Under the pieces are notes generated by a model. The model saw nothing but the letters and a program-made list of their open reading frames with translations. It searched no databases and was not told the origin of the DNA. This document shows, in pieces, positions 26,359 through 33,741 of a DNA stretch of 64,000 nt. Made by a program: the position numbers and the translations under genes. The stretch is from contig NZ_JABAII010000008.1 in assembly GCF_012641405.1 (NCBI RefSeq), forward strand, positions 124,001 through 188,000, written 5' to 3'. Position 1 is the first letter of the stretch. Each line of letters starts with the position of its first letter. This DNA comes from Rhizobium sp. P40RR-XXII. Lineage in GTDB: Bacteria > Pseudomonadota > Alphaproteobacteria > Rhizobiales > Rhizobiaceae.

Positions 26359-27632
26359 TGTCCGACGCCAAGCGCCACAACCTGCCCGTCAACGCCGACC
26401 GTATCGCCGAGGATATCGATGCGCTGGCAGGGATCACCGACCCCGGCCACCCCTGGACGCGCCGTGCCTTCTCGCCGCTCTTCCTGGAAGGACGCGCCTA
26501 TATCGACGCACGGATGAAGGCGGCTGGACTTGAGACGCGGATCGACGCTGCCGGCAATCTGATCGGCCGGCGCGCGGGCACAAAGCCCGGCCTCGGCACC
26601 ATCCTTGTCGGCTCGCATTCCGATACCGTTCCCGACGGCGGCCGCTTTGATGGCATCGCCGGTACGATCGCGGCGCTCGAAGTGGCGCGCTCCTTGAAGG
26701 ATCGCGGCATCGAGCTCGACCATGATCTGGAGATCGTCGATTTCCTGGCCGAGGAAGTTAGCATCTTCGGCGTTTCCTGCATCGGCAGCCGCGGCATGAC
26801 CGGGCAGATCCCCGAGGCGTGGCTCTCCCGCGTGAGCGGCGACCGCACGTTATCGCAGGGCATTGCCGAAGTCGGCGGTGATCCCGCCGTGCTGCTCTCC
26901 CAGAAGCGTCCAGATCTTGCCGGTTTCCTGGAGCTGCATATCGAACAGGGTCCGGTGCTGGAAGCCGAGAACAAGGATATCGGCATCGTCACCGCGATCG
27001 CCGGCATCACCCGCATCGAAATCACTGTGGAAGGCCGCGCCGATCATGCCGGCACGACGCCGATGGATCGCCGCGCGGATGCGCTCGTGGCAGCTTCGCA
27101 GCTCGTACTTGATATCAGGAGCCGCGCGGCCGAACAGGCAAAGACGCCGGGTCATTTTGCCGCGACGGTCGGCGAATTCCGTATCGAGCCGAACGCGGCC
27201 AATGTCGTGCCCTCGAAGGTCGTGCTGCTGATCGACGGACGAGCCGAAATCCGCAGCGACATGGAAGATTTCCTCGCCTGGATCGACGGCGAGGTGAAGA
27301 CCATCGCCGCCGATTATGGCGTCACGATCAACCCGCCGCTGCGCGTCTCCGACAATATGCCGACGCCGGGCACTCCGGCGCTGCTCGAAACGCTCGAGCG
27401 CGCCTGCGATACGGTTGGTGCAAAGCATCGCCGCATGGCCTCCGGCGCCGGCCACGACACGGCCTGGATCGCCAAGGTTGCGCCTGCCGCCATGATCTTC
27501 GTGCCCTGCAAGGAAGGCCGCAGCCATTGCGCCGAGGAATGGGCCGAGAATGACGACATCGCCATGGGCGCCGCCGTTCTTTTCGAAGCGGTGCGCGACA
27601 TGGACAAGAACCTCAAACAGAACCGGGAGTAG
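26358..27632 (+). CDS. M20 N-carbamoyl-amino-acid hydrolase
   Basis: A 424-residue Zn-dependent amidase of the beta-ureidopropionase / N-carbamoyl-L-amino-acid hydrolase / allantoate amidohydrolase group. Metal-binding motifs are GSHSDTVPDGGRFDG, LAEEVSIFG and LHIEQGP, with SGAGHD and the SHCAEEW region further on. Such enzymes release ammonia and CO2 from carbamoyl amino acids. In context the likely substrate is N-carbamoyl-glutamate, giving glutamate. It starts at the overlapping TGATG and the DUF917 gene follows after 3 bp. Confidence 0.88.
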   Translation: MSDAKRHNLPVNADRIAEDIDALAGITDPGHPWTRRAFSPLFLEGRAYIDARMKAAGLETRIDAAGNLIGRRAGTKPGLGTILVGSHSDTVPDGGRFDGIAGTIAALEVARSLKDRGIELDHDLEIVDFLAEEVSIFGVSCIGSRGMTGQIPEAWLSRVSGDRTLSQGIAEVGGDPAVLLSQKRPDLAGFLELHIEQGPVLEAENKDIGIVTAIAGITRIEITVEGRADHAGTTPMDRRADALVAASQLVLDIRSRAAEQAKTPGHFAATVGEFRIEPNAANVVPSKVVLLIDGRAEIRSDMEDFLAWIDGEVKTIAADYGVTINPPLRVSDNMPTPGTPALLETLERACDTVGAKHRRMASGAGHDTAWIAKVAPAAMIFVPCKEGRSHCAEEWAENDDIAMGAAVLFEAVRDMDKNLKQNRE

Positions 27633-27635
27633 CCG

Positions 27636-28736
27636 ATGGGACGCGTACTCGTTGCCAAGGATGTGGAAGCGGCCGTCAAGGGCGGCTCGGTTTATGCCGC
27701 CGGCGGTGGCGGCTGGGCCGATCACGGCCGCATGCTCGGCTATGCGGCCGTCAATGTCGGCAAGCCGGAGCTGGTGTCGATCGACGAGCTTAACGACAAC
27801 GACTGGATCGCGACGGCCGCCGCCATCGGCGCGCCGGCCTCCACGACCCCCTGGGAAATGCAGGGCATTGATTACGTCAAGGCCGCACAACTGCTGCAGG
27901 ACGAACTCGGGGAGAAGCTTTCCGGCCTGATCATCGGCCAGAACGGCAAGTCCTCGACGCTGAACGGCTGGCTGCCATCGGCCATCCTCGGAACGAAGGT
28001 CGTGGACGCGGTCGGCGATATCCGCGCTCATCCCACGGGCGACATGGGTTCGATCGGCATGGCGAGCTCACCCGAGCAGATGATCCAGACCGCCGTCGGC
28101 GGCAATCGCGCCGAGAACCGCTATATCGAGCTGGTCGTCAAGGGCGCGACGGCGAAGATCTCGCCGATCCTGCGCGCGGCATCCGACCAGTCCGGCGGCT
28201 TCATCGCTTCCTGCCGCAATCCGCTGCGGGCTTCCTATGTCCGTACGCATGCGGCGCTCGGCGGCATTTCGATGGCGCTTTCCCTCGGCGAAGCCATCAT
28301 CGAAGCGGAAAAGAAAGGCGGCAGCGCCGTCATCGACGCCATCTGCAGGACCACCGGCGGCCATATCCTGGCCGAGGGTACGATCACCAGGAAGGATGTC
28401 GTCTACACGAAGGAAGCCTTCGACATCGGCACCGTCACGGTCGGCAGCGGCGACAAGACCGTGGTCATGCACGTGATGAACGAATACATGGCCGTCGAGG
28501 ATGCCGACGGCAAACGGCTCGCGACCTTCCCCTCCGTCATCACGACGCTATCGCCGGAAGGCGAGCCCTTGAGCGTCGGCCAGCTGCACGAGGGCATGAA
28601 GGTTTTCATCCTGCATGTGCCGATGGGTATCATTCCGTTGTCTGCCAGCGTGCTCGACCCCACAGTCTATCCCTCCGTCGAAAAGGCCATGGGGATCGAG
28701 ATCGCGAAATACGCTCTGGCCGGCAAGAAAGGCTGA
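27636..28736 (+). CDS. DUF917 protein, probable (S-methyl)thiohydantoin desulfurase
   Basis: A 366-residue member of the former DUF917 family, with its glycine-rich N-terminal motif (GGSVYAAGGGGW, 16-27). The family is now linked to desulfuration of thiohydantoin or S-methyl-thiohydantoin intermediates, releasing hydrogen sulfide or methanethiol and leaving a hydantoin. That bridges the urocanase-like and hydantoinase-like steps encoded on either side. The name is from recall of the family description; the role here is inferred from both family and operon. Confidence 0.78.
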   Translation: MGRVLVAKDVEAAVKGGSVYAAGGGGWADHGRMLGYAAVNVGKPELVSIDELNDNDWIATAAAIGAPASTTPWEMQGIDYVKAAQLLQDELGEKLSGLIIGQNGKSSTLNGWLPSAILGTKVVDAVGDIRAHPTGDMGSIGMASSPEQMIQTAVGGNRAENRYIELVVKGATAKISPILRAASDQSGGFIASCRNPLRASYVRTHAALGGISMALSLGEAIIEAEKKGGSAVIDAICRTTGGHILAEGTITRKDVVYTKEAFDIGTVTVGSGDKTVVMHVMNEYMAVEDADGKRLATFPSVITTLSPEGEPLSVGQLHEGMKVFILHVPMGIIPLSASVLDPTVYPSVEKAMGIEIAKYALAGKKG

Positions 28737-28754
28737 GAAGTTCGGGAGGCGCAG

Positions 28755-29084
28755 ATGGCGCGTGACGCAGGTCTCGAAGAATTGCTGAGAGAAGAGCTCG
28801 GGCACCGGCCCGGGCTCAGCGAGAAAACGATGTTCGGCGGCTGGGCCTTTCTGCTCAACGGCCACCTGCTTTGCGGCGCTCGCGAGGACGGGATGCTGGT
28901 CCGCCTCGGCAAGGGCAATGATACCTGGGCGCTGGAGCAGCCTGATATCAAACCCATGCTGTCACGCGGCCGCGAAATGCAGGGATGGGTGCGCGCCGGG
29001 CCGGAAGCCTATGGCAACGACATGCTGCGCAAGCGCCTGCTTTTGGCCGCGCTGGACTTCGTCGAAGGCCTGCCGCCGAAATAG
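28755..29084 (+). CDS. TfoX N-terminal-domain protein
   Basis: A 109-residue protein matching the TfoX/Sxy N-terminal domain: an N-terminal helix, the motif KTMFGGWAFLLNGHLLCG (24-41), and a C-terminal helix ending VEGLPPK. Stand-alone TfoX-N proteins are common in alphaproteobacteria and their biochemical role is unknown. It lies 18 bp after the DUF917 gene and 42 bp before the urocanase-like gene, so it is part of the catabolic operon; a binding or accessory role is only a guess. Confidence 0.75.
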   Translation: MARDAGLEELLREELGHRPGLSEKTMFGGWAFLLNGHLLCGAREDGMLVRLGKGNDTWALEQPDIKPMLSRGREMQGWVRAGPEAYGNDMLRKRLLLAALDFVEGLPPK

Positions 29085-29126
29085 CCGGGCCGCCGAAACA
29101 ACAATGAAAACAGGGAAGGGAAATCC

Positions 29127-30788
29127 ATGCCGAAAGCCAATCCACGTCACCCGAAATTCCCCATTCCCGGTGGTCCGGAACTGCGTGCCAAGGGCTGGCG
29201 GCAGGAGGCCCTGTTGCGCCTGCTCGAAAACGTGCTCTCGGTCGGCGAAGATCCGGATAATCTCGTCGTCTACGCAGCCCTCGGCAAGGCGGCGCGCAAC
29301 TGGGCGGCGCACAAGGGCATCGTGAAGGCGCTGACCGAGATGGATGAGAACCAAACCCTGCTCATCCAATCAGGCAAGCCGATCGGCCTCATCCGTACGC
29401 ATGACAAGGCACCGCTCGTCATCATGGCGAATTGCAACATCGTCGGGCAATGGGCGAAGGCCGAGGTGTTCTACGAGCTGCAGCGCAAGGGCCTGATCTG
29501 CTGGGGCGGTCTGACAGCCGGCGCCTGGCAATATATCGGCAGCCAGGGCGTCATCCAGGGTACCTACGAAATCTTCATGCGCATCGCGGAGCGCCGCTTC
29601 GACGGCGATCTCTTCGGCCGTTTCGTCCTGACGGCCGGCCTCGGCGGCATGGGCGGCGCGCAACCGCTCGCCGGCCGCATGGCGGGTGCTGCGATCCTCT
29701 GCGTCGACATCGATGCGGAGCGCGCCCGAAAGCGTCAGGAAATCGGCTATCTGCAGGAAATCGCGCCCGATCTCGATTCCGCTTTGGCGATGATCGACGC
29801 TGCGGTCAAGGAAAAGCGGGCGCTTTCCGTCGGCCTCGTCGGCAATGCGGCCGAGATCTACCCTGAGATCGCGCGGCGCGGCATTGTGCCCGATATCGTC
29901 ACCGACCAGACCTCGGCCCACGACCTCGTCTATGGTTATGTGCCGAAGGGCATGACCGTGCAGCAGGTTAGGGATCTCCGCGACGACGGCCAGGGTCAGC
30001 TCATGGCGGCAAGCCGCGCTTCGATCGTCGAACATGTGAAGGCCATGCTGGACTTCCAGAAAAAAGGCTCCGAAGTCTTTGACAACGGCAATCTGATCCG
30101 CACCCAGGCGAAGGAAGGCGGCGTTGCCAACGCCTTCGATATCCCGATCTTCACCGAAGCCTATCTGCGGCCGCTCTTCTGCCGCGCCATCGGCCCGTTC
30201 CGCTGGATGGCGCTTTCGGGCGAGGAGAGCGATATCGCCCGCATCGACGATCTGCTGCTCGAAATGTTCCCGGACAACAAGATCATCACCAACTGGATCA
30301 AGCTTGCCCGTCAGCATGTGCCCTTCGAAGGGCTGCCGGCGCGTATCGCATGGCTCGGCCATGGCGAGCGCACGGCGCTTGCCCGGCGCGTCAACGAACT
30401 TGTGGCAAGCGGCGAGCTCAAGGGGCCGATCGCCTTTTCGCGCGACCATCTCGACGCCGGCGCGATGGCGCATCCGAACATCATGACCGAAGGCATGAAG
30501 GACGGCTCCGACGCCATCGCCGACTGGCCGCTGATCGACGCGATGATGCTCTGCTCGTCCATGGCCGATCTCGTCGTCGTCCATTCCGGCGGCGGCGGCT
30601 ATGCCGGCTACATGACGAGCTGCGGCGTCACCGTGGTCGCCGACGGCACGCCCCCCGCCGACGAGCGGCTCGATCACGCGCTGACCAACGACACGGCGCT
30701 CGGCGTCATGCGCTATGCCGATGCCGGGTATGAGGAAGCACTGGACGAAGTCGCGAAAAAGGATGTGCCCTATATCCGTCTGGGATAG
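29127..30788 (+). CDS. Urocanase-family hydratase, thiourocanate-type
   Basis: A 553-residue urocanase homologue with the NAD-binding segments CWGGLTAGAWQYIGSQG (125-141) and GLGGMGGAQPLA (171-182), the TDQTSAHD loop (259-266) and DRDHLD-like SRDHLD (438-443). Two positions differ from HutU: the Cys of GLPARICW is Ala408, and the HHGGG...SQHSG stretch reads HSGGG...MTSCG (486-500). These changes argue against plain urocanate and fit a hydratase for thiourocanate or S-methyl-thiourocanate. No hutH, hutI or hutG lies nearby. It is the last gene of the operon. Confidence 0.85.
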   Translation: MPKANPRHPKFPIPGGPELRAKGWRQEALLRLLENVLSVGEDPDNLVVYAALGKAARNWAAHKGIVKALTEMDENQTLLIQSGKPIGLIRTHDKAPLVIMANCNIVGQWAKAEVFYELQRKGLICWGGLTAGAWQYIGSQGVIQGTYEIFMRIAERRFDGDLFGRFVLTAGLGGMGGAQPLAGRMAGAAILCVDIDAERARKRQEIGYLQEIAPDLDSALAMIDAAVKEKRALSVGLVGNAAEIYPEIARRGIVPDIVTDQTSAHDLVYGYVPKGMTVQQVRDLRDDGQGQLMAASRASIVEHVKAMLDFQKKGSEVFDNGNLIRTQAKEGGVANAFDIPIFTEAYLRPLFCRAIGPFRWMALSGEESDIARIDDLLLEMFPDNKIITNWIKLARQHVPFEGLPARIAWLGHGERTALARRVNELVASGELKGPIAFSRDHLDAGAMAHPNIMTEGMKDGSDAIADWPLIDAMMLCSSMADLVVVHSGGGGYAGYMTSCGVTVVADGTPPADERLDHALTNDTALGVMRYADAGYEEALDEVAKKDVPYIRLG

Positions 30789-30855
30789 GCGCATCTGTTC
30801 TTACCCGCTTTGAAAGACTATGGTCCCGCGCAATTCGAAACGATCTATCTTACAT

Positions 30856-30899
30856 GCAATTCCAGGCGGAAGACCGCAGCGCATTTTTCCTGGAATTGC
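30856..30899 (+). repeat. Degenerate copy b of the dispersed palindromic repeat
   Basis: Only the core is left, from GCAATTCC to GGAATTGC, with several substitutions compared with the copies at 32353 and 54088, and without TAGAG/CTCTA ends. It lies just before the ribosome-binding site of the next gene. Confidence 0.75.
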
Positions 30900-30914
30900 T
30901 TTGGAGAGTTGCCT

Positions 30915-31589
30915 GTGATCCCCTGGACCCTGCTCGACACTGCGAAAATCCCTGGCGGCGGCGAGCTGCGGCTGAAGCAGCGCGGCCAGGAATTCTCGAT
31001 CATGCTCGGCACCAACGAGCTGATGAACAGCCGCCTGAGCGGCTCCGAGCGGGCACTAGCCACGCTTTCCTGCGAGAAGATCAAGGGCCGGAAGGCGCCG
31101 CACATATTGATCGGCGGCCTGGGCATGGGCTTTACCCTGCGGGCGGCACTCGGAGAACTCGATGCAGACGCCAAAGTCACGGTCGCAGAACTGGTTCCGG
31201 CAGTCGTTTCATGGGCACGCGGGCCGATGGCAGCGGTCTTCGACGGCTGCCTCGACGACCCGCGCGTCGCCATTCACGAGGGCGATGTGCGGCCGCTGAT
31301 CCGCGCCAGCAAGGCGACTTACGACGCCATCCTGCTCGATGTCGACAACGGCCCCGACGGTATCACCTCCGAAGCCAACGATGGCCTCTACGACTATCCA
31401 GGCCTGAAGGCGGCTCGCGATGCGTTGCGCCCGGGCGGCGTGCTAGCGGTCTGGTCTTCTGGCCCTGACGAACGCTTTACAAGGCGGCTGCGCGACAGCG
31501 GTTTTGCCGCCGAGATGGTCAATACGCGCGCCAATGGCAAGAGCGGCGCGCGCCACGTCATTTGGCTGGCGACAAAGGCGGCCTCATGA
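30915..31589 (+). CDS. Spermidine-synthase-like methyltransferase-fold protein
   Basis: About 224 residues with a Rossmann SAM-methyltransferase fold: ILIGGLGMGFTLRAAL as motif I, VTVAELVPAVVSWA as the acidic loop and YDAILLDVDNGPDG as motif IV. The arrangement is closest to spermidine/spermine-synthase-like proteins, often annotated only as such; no polyamine gene is nearby. The start is GTG 30915 preceded by TTTGGAGAG. A longer frame upstream would translate the intergenic repeat and is rejected. Confidence 0.82.
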   Translation: MIPWTLLDTAKIPGGGELRLKQRGQEFSIMLGTNELMNSRLSGSERALATLSCEKIKGRKAPHILIGGLGMGFTLRAALGELDADAKVTVAELVPAVVSWARGPMAAVFDGCLDDPRVAIHEGDVRPLIRASKATYDAILLDVDNGPDGITSEANDGLYDYPGLKAARDALRPGGVLAVWSSGPDERFTRRLRDSGFAAEMVNTRANGKSGARHVIWLATKAAS

Positions 31590-31599
31590 CATCCTCGAA

Positions 31600-31628
31600 T
31601 TGAAATCACACTGCAGTTGCTATATATC
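31600..31628 (+). promoter_or_regulatory. Candidate sigma-70 promoter of vapBC
   Basis: TTGAAA (31600-31605) and TATATC (31623-31628) are separated by 17 bp and lie 28 bp before the vapB start. The alternating TA tract around the -10 could also be part of the operator bound by VapB. Confidence 0.4.
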
Positions 31629-31655
31629 AATGTCATATCTCAAAGGAGTTATGGC

Positions 31656-31898
31656 ATGGACACCGCAAAAATCTTCTGGTCCGGCCGCTCGCAGGCCGTG
31701 CGCTTGCCGAAGGAATTCCGCTTCGACGGCGAAGAAGTGCGCATCCGACGGCAGGGAAAAGCAATCATTCTGGAGCCGATCGCCGAAGATTGGGATTGGC
31801 TGGAAGCCGTGACAGGATCGGTCGATCAGGATTTCGTGGAAGCGACCGAGGAAGAGCCGGCTGAGCAGCAACGCCCCGAACTGGATATCTTCAAGTGA
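31656..31898 (+). CDS. vapB: VapB-type antitoxin
   Basis: An 80-residue antitoxin with an N-terminal AbrB/SpoVT swapped-hairpin domain (AKIFWSGRSQAVRLPKEF, about residues 3-20) and an acidic C-terminal tail that would wrap the toxin. It neutralises VapC and represses the operon. ATG 31656 has AAGGAG eight bases upstream. It overlaps vapC by four bases (GTGA). Confidence 0.92.
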   Translation: MDTAKIFWSGRSQAVRLPKEFRFDGEEVRIRRQGKAIILEPIAEDWDWLEAVTGSVDQDFVEATEEEPAEQQRPELDIFK

Positions 31899-32299
31899 AG
31901 TATCTGCTCGATAGCAATGCCGTCATCGCTCTGATGAAAGGGCATCCCGGCTTCGTGAGCGAACTTCGCAGACATAAGCCGCAGGATTTCGCCATTCCGG
32001 CCATCGTCGCGCACGAGCTGTTTTATGGTGCCTATAAGGGTCAGCGTGTTGCCGAGAACCTTGCGCGAGTCGATGGCTTGCAGTTCGAGACACTGGATTT
32101 CGATAGGGAAGATGCCCGGATAGCCGGCGAAATCCGGGCAAGCCTTGCTTCCCTCGGCACGCCGATCGGCGCCTATGACGTTTTGATCGCGGGCCAGGCA
32201 GTCGCCCGCGATCTCATCCTGATAACGCATAACGTCAGGGAATTTGAGCGCGTTCACAAGCTACGTTTCGAGGACTGGGAGTCCTCGCCGAGCGGCTAG
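31895..32299 (+). CDS. vapC: VapC-type PIN-domain toxin
   Basis: A 134-residue PIN ribonuclease. The acidic metal-binding residues are in place: Asp6 in LLDSNAV, the Glu of IVAHELFYG, and the Asp of GAYDVLIAG. VapC toxins cleave tRNA or rRNA when the antitoxin is degraded. The start is GTG 31895 within the vapB stop. Its own TAG stop (32297-32299) is the first triplet of a dispersed repeat. Confidence 0.92.
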   Translation: MKYLLDSNAVIALMKGHPGFVSELRRHKPQDFAIPAIVAHELFYGAYKGQRVAENLARVDGLQFETLDFDREDARIAGEIRASLASLGTPIGAYDVLIAGQAVARDLILITHNVREFERVHKLRFEDWESSPSG

Positions 32300-32400
32300 A
32301 GTGGTTCAGCTTTTCACGGAATCGCAGGACCGCTCCAGCTCTTTGTTGTCTCGCAATTCCGGACGGAAAACCGCTGCGCACTTTTCCTGGAATTGCTCTA
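32297..32400. repeat. Dispersed repeat copy c, filling the vapC-GFA gap
   Basis: Runs exactly from the vapC stop (TAG at 32297) to the stop of the convergent GFA gene (CTA at 32398-32400). It begins TAGAGTGGTTCAGC and ends GGAATTGCTCTA; the core is 32353-32396. Both gene ends are therefore repeat-derived, and the palindromic core could terminate transcription from both sides. Confidence 0.9.
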
Positions 32401-32802
32401 AAGATAGCGCGTTTCCTCCGGCGCGCGATCGAAACGATCGTCGCGGCCGTCGAAATATCCCACAGGAAGGGCGGCTAATTCCTCATCGGTGGTGTCGTCG
32501 AGACAGCTTATGCTGATCGCATAGAACTTGCCGCCGAGTGCGGGATTTTCACCCCAGTTGAAGGAGCTGATGCCGCAAGTCTTGCAGAAGAGATGATGCA
32601 GGATGCGCGGGCCGAACTGGTATTCGCCGATGTTGTCATCGCCCGAGGTCAGGCGGAAATCGGCCGGTGTTGCCACCGCCAGCCAATTGCGCTTCTTCTT
32701 GCAGATCGAGCAATTGCATTTGAAGGTGCCACCCTGCAGATCGAGATCGGCCTCGTAGCTGACGGCGCCGCAATGGCAACTTCCATGATAGGTCTTCTTC
32801 AT
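32398..32802 (-). CDS. GFA-family protein
   Basis: About 134 residues with the GFA zinc pattern: SCHCGAV near the N-terminus, CNCSICKK around residue 33 and FCKTCGI around residue 73. Function in the family is mostly untested. I chose ATG 32802 because GGGAAGGA lies eight bases upstream; an ATG at 32811 overlaps the stop of the preceding gene. It is the third gene of an ArsR-SRPBCC-GFA operon, and its stop codon comes from a dispersed repeat. Confidence 0.85.
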   Translation of the reverse strand: MKKTYHGSCHCGAVSYEADLDLQGGTFKCNCSICKKKRNWLAVATPADFRLTSGDDNIGEYQFGPRILHHLFCKTCGISSFNWGENPALGGKFYAISISCLDDTTDEELAALPVGYFDGRDDRFDRAPEETRYL

Positions 32803-32807
32803 CACTC

Positions 32808-33290
32808 TCATCCTTCCCTTGAGGTGGCTTCTGCGTAGGCGGTATATTTGTCGAGAGCCTGCTCCCAGCCGCCGGTCTGCAGCTTCAGTTCGGTATCATC
32901 GGGCAGCTCGACCTTGCGGAAGACGAGGCGCGTCTTCTCGCCAAGCTCATGAAATTCCAAGGTAACCTGCATGGAGTGACCGGGCTTGCCGTCCTGATTT
33001 TCCCAGGCGAAGGTGAAGACGAGACGCTCGGGCGGAACGATCTCCAGATAGCGGCCGCGGCTCCAATATTCCCTGCCCTCCGGCGTCAGAATGCAGTGCC
33101 GCCAGGCACCACCTTCCCGCAGATCGACGGAGACGGATGACGCCGTCATGTTCTGCGGCCCCCACCAGCGCATCAGATGTTCCGGCTCCGTCCAGAGGCG
33201 AAACAGCAGGGCGCGCGGCGCGGCAATGTCGCGGGTCAGCACGATCTCGCGCGGCGGGCGCATGCTGCCGCCCTCATGTGCTGGGGTCAT
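32808..33290 (-). CDS. SRPBCC / AHSA1-like protein
   Basis: About 160 residues of the START-like Aha1 C-terminal (AHSA1) family: an N-terminal strand REIVLTRDIAAPRALLFRLWTE, the WWGP motif and the C-terminal helix GWEQALDKYTAYA. These proteins bind hydrophobic ligands in a helix-grip cavity. ATG 33290 follows GGGAGGAG and overlaps the end of the ArsR gene, so translation is coupled. ArsR plus SRPBCC pairs are very common; the ligand is unknown. Confidence 0.88.
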   Translation of the reverse strand: MTPAHEGGSMRPPREIVLTRDIAAPRALLFRLWTEPEHLMRWWGPQNMTASSVSVDLREGGAWRHCILTPEGREYWSRGRYLEIVPPERLVFTFAWENQDGKPGHSMQVTLEFHELGEKTRLVFRKVELPDDTELKLQTGGWEQALDKYTAYAEATSREG

Positions 33291-33615
33291 CCGCTCCTCC
33301 CTTTTGCAATAGTGCCGCATAGGCTTCGAGGCGATCGAGATTGTCGTTCCAGAACTGGCGATAGCTCTCCAGCCAGTCATCCACCTGCCGGAGTGGCTTG
33401 GGCTCCAACCGACAAGGGCGCCACTGCGCCTCCCTGCCCTTCGAGATCAGGCCAGCTTTTTCCAGCACCTTCAGATGCTTGGACACGGCGACCAGCGACA
33501 TGTCGAAAGGCTCGGCCAGTTCAGAGACGGACGCCTCGCCACTCGCCAGGCGCGCCAGGATCGCCCGGCGTGTCGGATCGGCAAGGGCCGAAAGGGTCAT
33601 GCTTAATGTGTCCAT
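33274..33615 (-). CDS. ArsR-family transcriptional regulator
   Basis: A 113-residue winged-helix repressor (LADPTRRAILARLASGEASVS, MSLVAVSKHLKVLEKAGLI). It lacks an obvious CxC metal site, so it belongs with the non-metal ArsR group that accompanies SRPBCC genes. It probably represses its own operon (ArsR-SRPBCC-GFA). Confidence 0.9.
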   Translation of the reverse strand: MDTLSMTLSALADPTRRAILARLASGEASVSELAEPFDMSLVAVSKHLKVLEKAGLISKGREAQWRPCRLEPKPLRQVDDWLESYRQFWNDNLDRLEAYAALLQKGGADDPST

Positions 33616-33741
33616 GCCGCCTGATAAACCAGAAAGTTAATTAACTTAATGGTTTAATATAGGTCGAAAATTCGGGAGTCAAGCAGCCGCGTTCAGAGGC
33701 GGACCTCATAAGGAGCAATCCGTATAGGGGGCGGTGTGATC

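Noticed and set aside
29127..30788. Annotation as urocanate hydratase of a hut operon
   Set aside because: No hutH, hutI or hutG is nearby, and positions normally conserved in urocanase are changed.
29370..30794. 474-codon open frame antisense to the urocanase-like gene
   Set aside because: A shadow of the sense gene, which has clear NAD-binding motifs.
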